Assembly (NCBI GenBank): GCA_026874595.1
Contig: CM049318.1
Location: forward strand, 52,542,750 to 52,606,749
Direction: 5' to 3'
Source: Sipunculus nudus
Taxonomy: Eukaryota > Annelida > Sipuncula > Golfingiida > Sipunculidae
Length of the DNA: 64,000 bases
Shown: positions 11,201 to 23,752 of the stretch, in pieces
How positions within the stretch are numbered: the stretch's first letter is position 1
Layout: each line of letters begins with the position of its first letter
The notes under the pieces: generated by a model
What the model was told of the DNA's origin: nothing
The model's input: only the letters and a program-made list of their open reading frames with translations
The model's database searches: none
Translations under genes and position numbers: made by a program

Positions 11201-12869
11201 GACATTCCTGGATGGCGTGTTTACACTGATAACGGAAGGGTTCGGCCAGGGTACGTGTTAGTGATTTGAAACAGATGTCGGATCCTTTCGGCTACATGCG
11301 GCTCGATCTGTCAAGACATACCTGTTAAAGGAATCCTTGTTGTCTGAAGATAAGCGGACCTCTATTATTTATATTATCTGGAGTGTATTAACCGGGGTCT
11401 CTTATGATCACCACCGTCGGCGGAATTTACGCGTAACGGCGTATTTACACCTTTTCCAAATCAAAGACAGGGTGCGCCGGAATGTTCCTTGGATCTTAGA
11501 AGTGTTTATTGGGCTTACTTGTCTCAGAACGTCTGCATTTGATTCCCAGCGTTTATAGGGATATACAGTGTTCAAGACTAGGTATTGACTAAACTCAGTT
11601 CGTTTTTCCTGAAAAGCAAAATGTTTTCACATGACGTGAAAGGACGCAAATGTTGAGAATGTGATATGTTATGTTTTGGTAAGCTGGCAACATTTCCATG
11701 GTTACTAGCCAGTTGATTGCGATTGTTTACAAGTAAGTCCTAATGTTTAGATAAAGGATTTTTTTTCTGTAACCAGTCTATAATTTCCACATGCGACCTG
11801 AGACATGTGCGTTTTTTTATGTTAGCGCTAAATGAAAGTTCCATGAGCGTTTCGAGAAACTTAGAGAAATAAATCTGTCAGGTTTCTATCAGGGCGCCGG
11901 CATTGACAAAGTAAGTGCGGACTCACACTTTTTCGAACCACGCACCTTTTCTTAACTAACAGTACGATTCACAAAAGCTTTCTACCACGGCTTCACATTA
12001 AAGTATACTGTAATGCTTAACTATTTTGCTGCACGTCAACCTTTTAATGTCCCGCAGGTTTAATACGTCATAAAAAATTGAACTAATAATTAATTATCCA
12101 TAATTAAATTATATTCCCTCAAAATCCTTTCCTATCCCTGCAAACATTTACAGAAGACCAATGACAGTATTATAACTCAGCATTTTTATCTGTGATTTAC
12201 ACTAAGTCGTCATTAAACTCGAACACCACTCAGTAGAGAGTTCATCACTGATATTCCACTTAGACAAAACAATCTGTCCGTTTATACCGAGGTTGTATCA
12301 TATTACTGGAAAAAATTACATTTAAATAAAAAAAATTCCTCGTGGGTGCGGTTCATGATTATGGTGCGGGATTTCAAATGTGTACACCTTATCAGTCTAT
12401 TTTGACTATTCTAAGTCTGGAATACTTAGACCTAAACAAATCTAAGGATCAGGCATATCAGGCACATGTTTGTTTGTTTGTTAGTGTGTTTGTCGGCATA
12501 ATTTTGCAAAAGCCGATGTCTACGTAACTTTCGGAGGGACGGAGGGATTGGATATGGGGCTAGGTAAAAAACACTAAATTTCGATTCAGACAACGATAAA
12601 GCGGTGCACGGATTCAGTAGGGTTGTTCAGCCTTGATGGAGGTGTGCGCTCCACTATGTACTTGTCAGTCCACTTGTATGCAGAAATGACTTATTAAGTC
12701 ATTATATTCCGAAAGCTGCTGAATTAATTATCAAGTAACTAAAGCGCAAGAATATCATTCATCGTTATTTATTAAAACCGTCATAAAGCATATGTAAAGA
12801 CTTAAATAATTACCAGTTTGAGATACTTTTCTGAACAAAATAAAGATTAAAAGGACTAATCGAAAAATA
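11201..12869. other. Non-coding stretch, nothing recognised
   Basis: No convincing coding potential or repeat was recognised between the two dispersed-repeat copies. Confidence 0.55.
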
Positions 12870-13340
12870 CTGTCACCCTTCCACCGGATGTCTTTCCTAC
12901 TCAAAACGAACTTTTAGTGAAGCACTGTGGGACGGTCTGGACTACTTGTCTCAACTGCCAAAATTTAAAATAAAATGATGTTACAATTCAAGGAAACACC
13001 CTCTGTTAACATTTAAGGTGTTTGAAAAAATATAACTTACTCCGTGAAGTCCTTACAACAAAAACACCCATAATTATACAATTTGGCTTGACAAAAAAAT
13101 TTCTCCCCTTCACAACATTTATCCTAAGCCGCTGGTTTATTAGAAGATTGGGTAGCTTATTTTGACGCCCACAAACCCTTACTGCACGGGAGAGCCGCAC
13201 TCTTTGAGTTCGATCTTGCACAGTGTGCCCTGACTGTGTAGTTAAATAGTTCGAGTTGATGACGTATGACTGGTCCAGCACAGCCGGCTGCACATATTAG
13301 CAGCAACAGCTGCCGTGACTTTACAGCCGTCATGCTGTTT
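12870..13340. repeat. Dispersed repeat, direct relative of 10795-11200 (right copy)
   Basis: It has the same landmark order as the left copy, about 2.07 kb away in the same orientation. Either an old local duplication or two insertions of one element family. Confidence 0.7.
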
Positions 13341-13934
13341 GATCTGATGGCGCATTAATGTCAGAACAAGCGATGTATCCGGAAACTAATGCGCTTTTAT
13401 TGTGAACAGACCCGGTCAACATATGCAGAGTGGCCTTACATAGATTCAATGTCATAGGGCATAACCCCAGGTCAGTCTGAAATCCTGAAAGATGAAAACA
13501 GGAGAGGGCTTAAATGGTTCCATATTATTGAACTATACTAAAGTTGTGCTACTGTAAACCAGCTAGGGATCCCTCTCAATAGCGGCAAGGTTGTTTTATA
13601 ACAGGTGATGTTCACACTTTTTAAGGCTTGAACATTTCCCGTTGCTTTTGTGATAACTTTTCCGTCAAAAATTATTTATGTTATAAATTAAATGATGACA
13701 TCAAATGTTTCCCATACTTCCGTCAGAAGACATAGCATTTGTGTTATCAATATTGGTTAACAAGATACAGTATAAAGAGAATCCTAAGATGAACACGCAT
13801 TTTTTTTTTTATTTAAAGATTTTTTTTTGGTGGAAGTAAACGCCTCCATTTTTAATGTTTGCTAAACTAAGTATTATGTACATCTACAGAATTACAATCC
13901 GGTTTTGGAATACGTGATAGGGGCCTACACGCGA

Positions 13935-14206
13935 TAATTCTGGCGTCAACCAGACTCGGTGTGTCACTCCTGCGGGTCCTGGGTGTGTGTCATCCCCATT
14001 ACTGGGTTATAACACCGAGGAACCCCCGAAAGGCGCTCTCTTTTGAGTGACACGACTGATGGGCACAGTCTCCCCATTAAGCCTGCAGGGCGCTCACCCT
14101 GGGTGGGGGCCGACTGTGAAAATCTCACCGCCTCAGCTGAGATTCGAACTCAAGATCTCCAGGCTTTGAGCCCTGTGCTCTACTCCTAAGCCACAGATGC
14201 CAGTCG
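13935..14206 (-). mobile_element. tRNA-derived SINE-like element
   Basis: On the minus strand, starting near 14206, it reads like a tRNA head: an A-box-like tggcttaggagtagagc, then an anticodon-arm-like segment, and a B box gagttcgaatctc in a TTGAG/CTCAG stem. The 3' acceptor side does not pair with the 5' end, so it is not a functional tRNA. A tRNA-unrelated body with G/C-rich words follows to about 13935. No target duplication was found, and the 3' end is uncertain. Confidence 0.6.
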
Positions 14207-15223
14207 CATGCGTAATTGTTACATGATTGTGAATTTTATTCAAGAAATATATGTAGACCTGCAAAGCTAATTTTCGTGACTGTTTTTGGTGTCTTTTTCT
14301 TATCTTAAATAAAATCTTGCTTTAAAAAACGAAAGAACAAAAGAATCTCTGTTTTGTCAAATGGAACTGTCGCATTATTTTTTATTTTCAATGAGTAGGT
14401 GTGATTTTCTCATTGAACAAAAGTATAAGGTCAGTTCCGGTAAAAGAAAACATATCTTATAGCCGGCCTAAGACAATGGCTACTGAATAAACATTTAGAT
14501 CATTCACATTTTCAGTCTACAATTTCTGATAGGAGGGCGTTTGGGTTCGTCCTTATTGGTAAAGCAAGAGGGACTGCAAACACCAAGGTCTGGCGGGTGT
14601 GCTATAACGAAGTTTTCGTGGTGATTTTTGTGGTTTAACCATCAGGATTCAATCAATTTGGAGGATAATACAATTTCCCATTCGTCATCTGCCCAGACCA
14701 CGGCAGACCTTTGTTTAACGATGTTGATATCCAAATGGGGTTTGTGGATTCTACTGTAATGGCTTTGTTAAATTTGTTGTTTTTGTGCAAGTCTGCAGGG
14801 CACAAAGAAGCAACATACTAATTAGTTTATGGAAACAGTCATGATCAACAAAGGAGACGACCAATTCGAATCTAATCGTTCAACATAAGACCACTTGATT
14901 CCAATATGGCGTCCAGAGTCATCATTATCTGTTGGGCGCTTGTGTCACTTCAAACGATCTCGACCTGAACTGCTTAATTCTATATCTATCTTTCGGTTTT
15001 GTATATATTAAGTACAAAATCCACTTAAATTTTCCTTAATTTACTTTAGATACAAAACAAATGTGTGGCTACCATCTTGCACTTATACTTTTCCTTTTCA
15101 TACACAATGAGCGTAACAAATATGTTGTTTTCTTATTCATCCTTTCAGTTTCAGAGGATCATTTATACACTAATGACGTTACTTTTAACATAACATATCA
15201 TTATTACCAAATAGCTTAAATTG

Positions 15224-15254
<31 letters not shown>

Positions 15255-15279
15255 AATATATATATATATATAATATATT
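15224..15279. repeat. AT microsatellite, interrupted
   Basis: Two AT runs separated by ttta. Confidence 0.9.
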
Positions 15280-15463
15280 GTCCCCTTGATAAAAATTTTA
15301 AATAGTTTGTCCTAAAAATGTCCAGCGACCTAAACAGTGTCAGGTTCCTGTGATTTTCCTGTGAATTTCATTTCAACCGAAGTACCCTGGTTAAGCTAAC
15401 ACGGGTCACGGGGATCGTTAAAGTGCGACAACAAATTTAACGGCTAACTTTTTTCCGACTGTC

Positions 15464-15469
<6 letters not shown>

Positions 15470-15511
<42 letters not shown>
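15470..15511. repeat. (CT)n microsatellite
   Basis: CT dinucleotides after ctgtttct. Confidence 0.95.
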
Positions 15512-15514
<3 letters not shown>

Positions 15515-16269
15515 AGACAGAACCCTTGTTTGGAGAACTCTTCCAAGACTAAAATTCTATTCCTGCAAACTCACAATGTATTAAGATAATTAACTGATGT
15601 TTATTAATCAGTTATTTATAGGAAAACGCTGATCCTCGTTAACATAATCACTTTCTGAATTTTATTTACATTTGCGCATTTAAATCTACATTTATCAAAC
15701 AAATATGTCTCATCTAAGTAATTCTCGCATTGAGGCCGATCAGAGCATAGGATCAAGTGAAAACATAATACTTCTTTTATTTTCTGTAAGCAGACCAAAG
15801 AGAGACTATGCTGCCACAAAGTATTCAATAGGACCTTAATTATAATTAGAGTATCATTAAGATTAATCACATTTTTAATATACCAATAGAAATCGTCTTC
15901 GGGGCCACAAGGCTGACCCAGATCAGGGAGGGTTGGACCTGCGTTCCTGTACTTGGACCTGTTTTAAAAACTGAGAAAATCCTCTTAGATTATCCCAGGG
16001 TTCTCTGGGTCTGAGTCGATGAGAATTATTTTCTACTTCAGTAAGATTCCTGATATCCTTCAAAGAATGATGTTCCTAATCCTTGCTTCGATAGGCGGAA
16101 ATGTTCCATAGCTAGACTGGCTCCAAATGCTACCCACTGAGACGCTGACGCGATAATAAATAATGAACAGAATCATTCTTCATGCAAAACATGGAGAATT
16201 TTTCTTTCTTTTTTTACATCGGCCTTTCCTAGACCATGTTTTGCTCGAGTGGGGAAATCTTGTAGAAAC

Positions 16270-16680
16270 CTTCTGACCATATCGCATTACACCGCATTAA
16301 AACGCACACAAACGCATGAAAGCACGGACAACGCGTACGAACGTGGAAAGAGACGCGATGTATTGATATATTTTGGATATGCATAAATAGTTCATGTAAT
16401 CGCAGGTAAACACGACAAAAACGCAGCAAAAATGCACAAAAAAAACGCAGAGAAACGTGATAAAATGGACACAATAAAACAGGAAAAAGAATGGTCACAA
16501 GGTTTTTTCCCAGCAGTTTTCACAAATTCAAGTCTTCTAGACCCTCCTCCCCCCCCCCCCCCAAAAAAAAAAAAAACAAAAATCAAAAAAAAAAAAAAAA
16601 ACATGGCACGGAAAATGTAAATGAACGCGGACACCCCTGAAGACGCATTCTAATCGCATGTTTTGAAAACGTGGCCTGTT
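16270..16680. repeat. acgc-word quasi-repeat with poly-C/poly-A junction
   Basis: Words such as cgcatt, aaacgca and cacaaacgcat recur irregularly across 400 bp, interrupted at 16549-16599 by about 14 C followed by A-rich runs. Frames translating it (proline/lysine or phenylalanine/glycine runs) are low-complexity artefacts. Confidence 0.6.
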
Positions 16681-18083
16681 TGCGTCTAATCTGATGCACA
16701 ACTCTAATGTTTCCCTTTACAAATAATGCTGCTTACCCGCAAACATAGGCACTTGTAGTTTCAAAGGAAGCTATATATATGTCTCTGGCTTATCTGCATC
16801 GTGTATTTTTTTCTTTATACTAACATGTCTGTTGCAACCAAGCTTTCACAGAAATTGATTCAGCGAGCCACCCTAATGTCTATTTCATGAGTAATGAACA
16901 AGCCTACAAGTCTGGGTTGAAATCAGAAGTGCCAATCAAATCCAAAGCACAAAATGTAAACAATCCTCTGTTCGCTCGCCGTCTGAACAAGAGCACGTGT
17001 GCACAAGAAACGGGGCAGGCTATTTTGATTCTTTGACTGGTCAAATTCTCGATGGCATGTTAGAATGCTAAACAATCGGTTTCAAACATGCATCAGTCGT
17101 ATTCTTACTCAGGCGACAAGGTTTGGTGATATCAAACGAGACCACCACTCCAATTTCACTTAATCCTAAATAATTATATTACTAAGTGTATTGTCCATAT
17201 CTGGCTTTGATATTCCTTGAGGAAAAGGAACATTTTGCTTCTGGCTTCCCCCCAGACCGCATTTCCATATCTAAGAAATATTGGGTATAGAATATTTAAT
17301 ATTCTTTAACTGTTCGCAAACCAAGTTTTAAATCCTATTGGTGAGCAGTTTAGAATAGCTCCTGGTTCTAGCCCGAGGTCAAACAAACCCCAGATAAATG
17401 AAAGCAATTAAAAACATAAAGCGTGTTTCCTTGCGGAAATTACAAGTTAATATTTCAGTAGGCAATTTTTTTTCTTAGTCCTTGTTATGCTTAACTCTAG
17501 GACTAGTAGTCCTGTTATTTTGAAACAACAAACACGTGCCTTAAATCATGAAGACAATCGCTCGTAATTCATTTGTCAATAGAACGTCATGTTTAGTCAA
17601 TGAACAAAACTTAAGTAAATCACATAACGCATAAAGTATAAAAAAAATAATAAATCAATTCCTGTCCCTAAGTATTCAAACTCTCCATCTGGTTTTGCTC
17701 TGAAGAAGGAAAAATATAAAACCCGTTATGTGTTCTAGGACCGGATTATCCATTAAAGGGAAATGAAAGATGGCTGCTTAGAACCCAAATCAAGCCGCAG
17801 CTGCAATAATATTTGCAGTATTGAACTCAATAAAGATAACAGACGCATGTAACTCGATTTCTGCTACTTTGTGGCAGTCGCGGTGTGTCAGGTGTGTAAA
17901 ATGACGTTTTGGTGTTTTGTTCTAAGGGACTAAATAGAAATAGGTTTAGGAGCAGATACGTTAAAGATCAAAATAATTAACGTTTCTTCTATAGAAAAGT
18001 TATTTAAGCTAAGGATCGATCAACATTTTTTTTTTGCAAGAGAAAGACATAATTTCAGACCTAAGCAATTTCGTCACATTTAT

Positions 18084-18085
<2 letters not shown>

Positions 18086-18158
<73 letters not shown>
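18086..18158. repeat. AT microsatellite
   Basis: Long AT run with one GT interruption near 18121. Confidence 0.96.
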
Positions 18159-18162
<4 letters not shown>

Positions 18163-20128
18163 TTGTGTGCGTGTGAGATGCTTTTTGTCTTCACGTGGCA
18201 ATGCAAAATGTTCTGTACGTGTATGTTAATTATTTCGTATTTTTATCACGTGTTGTTTGATACTGTATTTGCTTGAACATCAGGGCAAAGTCTGAACAAG
18301 TCATCATGAATAATGATTTCTTAGTTAATAAATTAATTAATATACAGCAGTAAAACAGATCAAACCCATATCAGGAAATAAAAATTTCATATTCGAGGTT
18401 CTCGATTGGTGTACGTCTTACCCGACTCGGATTTAGCATTTATTGGTAGAACACGCGGTAATGATTTACCTGAAAAATGTGATAGCAGATGATCAATGCA
18501 TTTCCTTAATATTTCCCAATTATATTTCCTAATTTATTTTCAAGTAACTATATAAAAGAAATTTGACACAACTACTATAAAATAAAATAATTCAATATCA
18601 TCTAATTGCATCGTTCCGATTGACCAGACAGATTCACTGAATGATATTTATGTGGTCTTTCAACGTTTTGTGCGATGACGTAGTTACATTCTGAAAGAGC
18701 TCTCTGATAGTCTGACAAAGATCGGTTATGTCACAAACAATTGTCACAGTAATAATCTATTGTTTTAGGGAATGTCTTACGCTCCTTTTATTTAGATTCA
18801 GACTCCTCCCTTTTCTTTATGAATCCTTATCGAATTACATGCTTTCGGTCTTTCTGATAATATTTGGAACATGTTAGCGAATGATGGATCTCCCGAGACT
18901 AATGTTGGCTTTTGATGGGACCTAATGAGACAAAAACCTGAGACATTTTTATAACTGAAGCGCCCTGCTTTCCGCGGATCAATACTCGAGGCACTACGGT
19001 ATTTCGCATTGATTCTTGATTTTAAAGACCTAGCAGTTTCCCACATGACAAATATACCTATTGGGTATGGTGAATGGAATGTGTAGGAAAAAAGCATATG
19101 CTTTGATGAGAAATTCAATTATGACGTCACAAGGACAGATCCGCAGTAAATCTTTTCAGGCGAATATTGGATGGAATACGTCCATTTAAAAAGACTAACA
19201 ACATTTACACATGAGATCAAAACTTGGAATAAAATTTGACAAAATTAGTTGTGGGGAATATTATTTAGGATTTCGAACTTTTCGGTCATTAACATGTAAT
19301 TGAGACCTTTGTCGCTGGCATTGGGTCACTTTTACATATACCCATGTGGGAGATTACATCATCTTTTTCCAACAAACTAATTAAACAACTGGGAATCACA
19401 GCTTTAACCACTTTTGTTTTTTAATGTTAATATGTTACTCTATTTATCCAGAGTTTACTCTAAATTAGTGTTTTTGTTATTCAAGTTGATACATTACTCG
19501 AATAAATTGTTTTACAACCGGAAAAATCCGATATCTGACCTGTAATAACTAAAGATCCTCCTTTGAACCCTTTATAGAAATAAACCAGAAAATGCCGATC
19601 CTATCGCACACAGACTGTTCGATTTGTTTATATTCATTTGTTTATAACATACGGGACCCCGCCAAATTAATCTAATCACATTAAACAAGGACATCAGGTT
19701 AAAAAAAAGTCAGACAAACCAGTTTTGCGAAGGGCACTTTGCTACTGTTGACCTTACAAGTTCCTCATATTGAGCAAGCAAACGTTTTTGGTTACACGAT
19801 TTTCTGTTTTCAACATTGGCGCATTAAACCGTGTTTAAAAGGTCATGCCTCCGCCATATAGGCATTATGGGCACTTTTATTAATCGGATTTTACCTACAG
19901 TTGAGTAATATGTACGCTTGGTAAACAGAAATCACATGAATTCTACCGAAAAAGAAGTGAATAGTTTGCTTTTAGTGCCAAGTGTAGGTTATCTTGGACT
20001 ACAAAACGATTTATTTTTAAATCCTACACCATCTATTAAAAGTTTTCACATGAAATTCAAGAAACAGATTTCCTTTGAGCCACACGGGGAATTCGAATTG
20101 TACCGGTTATCCTTCAGATATATAATAT
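18159..20128. other. Non-coding stretch, one unrecognised 106-codon frame
   Basis: The minus frame 18798-19118 has 106 codons but no recognised motif, signal peptide or membrane segment. It is probably a chance frame. Confidence 0.5.
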
Positions 20129-20600
20129 ACGTCCAACCGTAGCTAAACTGAAGGCATGACAAACAGAGGATTTTAACCGTCAACGCAAGGTTTAAAGGAA
20201 ATGCCTTTGTCAGTAGCAATGGAATGTCATCTATAACCAATTTACGAGATTTCAAGAACAAGCTTGACAGTTTGATGGTTGGACAGGCTACACTGTAAAC
20301 ATGTGCGAAACCTGTGCTTGGCTAGTCAACATGAACTAACAATGACAAAGTTTATTTCCCTGTTTATAAAGCTTTGAAATGCTACCCCGGTGGATGGTAT
20401 GAAGGTTGTTTAAAGGTTATTTATACAAGACTTGTAACTTGTCAGACTTCAAGTATTGGCTCATGCTTACTGAATATAGAAACTTTGATGTACAGTTGTG
20501 TCTGTGAGGTTTTATCTTCACCTGTTAGCGAATATATAGTAGTCTTGCACTAGACCGATGTTAAAAAGTTTACGGTGTTGAGTTTATGTCAGAAAGAGTT
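20129..20600 (+). repeat. Dispersed repeat (copy 2) with one minisatellite-like unit at its end
   Basis: Reverse-complement relative of 9123-9580. Read on the minus strand, the end near 20600 has ctttctgacataaactcaac, then accgtaaac and aacatcggtctagtg, which corresponds to one 48-bp unit of the 8838-9170 array followed by the shared ggtctag junction. A 39-codon frame with a stop (20179-20298) lies at the other end. Confidence 0.85.
20179..20298 (+). pseudogene. C-terminal coding remnant (second copy)
   Basis: It is collinear and indel-free with 9428-9547 (minus strand). It reads GNAFVSSNGMSSITN, then LRDFKNKLDSLMVGQATL, then a stop at 20296-20298. The upstream frame is closed by stops. No family was recognised. 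Confidence 0.5.
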
Positions 20601-21195
20601 GTCGGCAATACCCGACACACATACTGTAAAATAGTGTTTTAATCATGTTGTCAATCTACTTCTGGTATTATACCGAAATTCTTGTAAAGGTAGATTTCCT
20701 ATGCAAATATAGCAAACGAAATAAAGAACACAAAAATCTATAAAATATTCCCAACGGAATGCATAAATTATGCGAAAAGCAGGAAAATTGTAAAATCAGG
20801 TCAACAACACATGAGCATTAGATTGTTGTGGGATTCGATCACGCATAGCAGGAGTATTTATTTACACTGCTGCACGCTTGTCTTTTTAGATTCAAATATC
20901 ATATATTTGAAGTCTAGCATCTAACTATGTTACATATATTCTTCAGTTCTGCTCATTCAATGTAAAATTGCACATTCTAATGAATGCATACGTCCGCCAT
21001 TCATTTATTCGGCCCATACTCCCTGGTTCTTTCGTGCATAAACGACTGTACATTTGTGAATTTTCCTTGGTGACCTTACTGGAGCGGGATCATGTGCCGA
21101 ATCCACACCAAAATCTTATTAATTCTTCATTGGCCCATTCCAATGCTCGGAATATTTCATGAAATTCCGTTCATGGTTGCGTGAGTTATGTTGTG

Positions 21196-21228
<33 letters not shown>

Positions 21229-23575
21229 TTGTTCTGTTTAAAGGGTCCTATTCCGATATCTAACGTCTGTTAAGTAAACCTAATCTCTTGAGCCTTTTAT
21301 ACATTAAAGGCTAGAAAAAGCTGATACAGCCCAACAAAGGCTGTTCGGTTTGTTCATATTGCTGTGTTTACATGTGTGTGTCTATGATCCATAGATATTC
21401 AACAAGGACATCTCGAGACATCTAATTAGATGAACTAGAGTTTTGTAAAAGGCGTTTTGCAACTGGTGACCTTCCAACTTCCGCACATATGCAATTAGCT
21501 ACCTTAGGTAACATATTTTTATCAACTGTGGCGCATGTTTACTAACAGCCTGTGGAGAAAAAGGCTTATTCATTCGTCAAAGGCGTGCGTTATACGGGTT
21601 TACTTAACATGAAATACTTACAGTTTATTAAAATATACAAGGTAAGCCGAAAATCAAATACATTCTACAGAAAAGGTAAGTCAATAACTGGCATTAAACA
21701 TGTAAAGCAAACGCTTGAAAGATTATTTATTTGGAATACATATTAAATAAACTGCCTTACTTGACAGTGTGGCCGACACCGATGAGATTACAATATTTTT
21801 TTTCTTTTTACACCCTTGTATATTCATGTTGCCGTAATAATTTTCCGATTTCCCAGGACTTCAGATATATTCCCTCAATGACAAGAAATGTACAGAAATA
21901 AATGTTTTAGCTCCGTGGCTAGGGTGCAAGTGCGAATGACGTGCGCCTCTATACATATTTTTTAAGTGCTACATGCCACTTTGTAAACTAATAAGAGCAG
22001 CCATCATACCCGGAAATATTATTTCCACATGAATGCAAGGTTTTATAAATTATTGATTTATTTGCTTTCGCCAAAACGTTTAGAACTGTTTCATGTGTAA
22101 GAGAAGTGCGGTGCGCTTACGTTAAACAAGGCTCAACAATACTTGCGTCCGGGCAGGCGTACCAAAATCAACCTGATAATTAATTGGGTATTTCTTGCTC
22201 TACTTATTACTGCTCAACGTCTTTTTCGCGTGGTCCTTGTACATTCAAGAAGATTGCCTTCACGTATGAAAGCGAGGATATTTGTAACTCTTCGAGGCAG
22301 CAAGTATAATACTAGCAAAAAACACAACACGGAAAAAAATCGTCAAATCATCGACGTAGAAGCCGGTATTTTAGTGTCATAAACAACCGGAGTTAAAAAA
22401 GGAAAGACCATCCGTTTTGTCCCACTGTAATTGTTCCTGGTTTGCCATCGTAACGGCAATAGAACTATGCTTTACCAACGTCGCTCAGTTTCCCTGGAAC
22501 AACACAAGATTTAATGTTCTCATCATTGGGGCCGTGCTATATTAATTGGTTATTGATTACACTGGCTTTCTTATGGTCTATTAACTAATTTCTTGGGTTT
22601 AATGATCGGATGGGTACGCCTGCCATTTGACGTGCGGCTCACCCATGGGCCGAAACAGCACCAATTTGCAGCCTTAGCGGCCGGAAGTAACCATTTAGAA
22701 CTTGACTGGCGGAAGTGACACTCAGGAACAGCGAGCTACTCATTCAAACCTCTGTTTCGCTATTAGGTCGCGCCCAAACCAATTATCGTCAACATCTAAG
22801 ATTGCTTCGGGATGAGATGCTCGCTTCAAATTAAGATTTATATTTTCTGCGGGCCGAGGAACGCTCAGTGCTCCACTCTTGGATGTCTTGTTAGTTCTTT
22901 CCTCAGTGCAGGGTAAACTAATTGCCCATCAGATTTCAATGCACTGAATCAAAGTCAAGTGCCGGTGGCTGCCAGGAACAGATGGATACGTGTTGTCACA
23001 ATCCGTTGTATATCTATATCTTTCCCTGATATGATCAGCTTTGATTTGTATAAGGCAAGCAGGTACTTCAAGAGGCTCTTGCGCTCGATAGAGCTTTCCT
23101 CATACCTACAGATCCCAATAACTGAGACCCCCTTAAGATTTATACCTATAATATTGTCTGTTTTCTGTAGATTATGAATTTGGTTGCCATTCTTTTCTAC
23201 GTATTCTTCCCGTTACCGATCTAAATTGAACTTGCGCTGTTGCTCTTTTTACATTATCTGACCTCAATGTCCGACATTCACTTCCTTTGATCTGTGATCT
23301 TATGCTTGCCGCCGAATAATATCATTTTATCTCGGAACTTAATCCCAGCTCCCCCTTGCAATTGTAATTGTTTTTCATATTTCTATTTAGACCCATGTTG
23401 ATAGAACTGTCGATTGAAGTATGTCCCATACGATAAGAATGATATAAATAAGCCGTTTGGTTTTTAGGTTTGATATACACGGGGTTAAGAATAATCCAGA
23501 GTTCATAACATGTCATAACAAGACATTACAGCGAATCTCTGATGGATCTGACGAGATTTTACATTATGCTTGTCA
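20601..23575. other. Non-coding stretch
   Basis: Contains an (AC)n microsatellite at about 21199-21228. Other frames (for example 22143-22382, 22959-23177) have no recognised motif. Confidence 0.55.
21199..21228. repeat. (AC)15 microsatellite
   Basis: Uninterrupted AC dinucleotides. Confidence 0.95.
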
Positions 23576-23577
23576 GG

Positions 23578-23655
23578 CACTGGCGGGATATAAACCGGGG
23601 ATCTTCAGCTCAACAGTTCAACGCCTCCACAACGGAGCTACCCAAAATTGCGAGT
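23578..23655 (-). mobile_element. Decayed tRNA-like SINE head (weak)
   Basis: The minus strand reads gggtagctccgttgtgg, then aggcgttgaactgttgagc and ccccggtttatatcccg, an order resembling A box, anticodon arm and B box. The B box is mutated (ggtttatatcc). Low confidence. Confidence 0.3.
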
Positions 23656-23752
23656 AAAATCGTTAAATAATGGCGCCATTAAAGTTAAACCATTGTTCAA
23701 TTGTGATCTTTTGCGACCATGTAATTTTCGTCCATGCCCTGAACCGGTTATT

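Larger units (their letters stand above)
14207..18085. other. Largely non-coding stretch
   Basis: Apart from the microsatellites at 15224 and 15470 and the quasi-repeat at 16270-16680, no gene, RNA or repeat was recognised. Confidence 0.55.

Noticed and set aside
14130-14206. Functional tRNA gene on the minus strand
   Set aside because: A and B boxes are present but the acceptor stem does not pair; a SINE head fits better.
18798-19118. 106-codon minus-strand frame
   Set aside because: No recognisable domain, composition bias or neighbouring exon.
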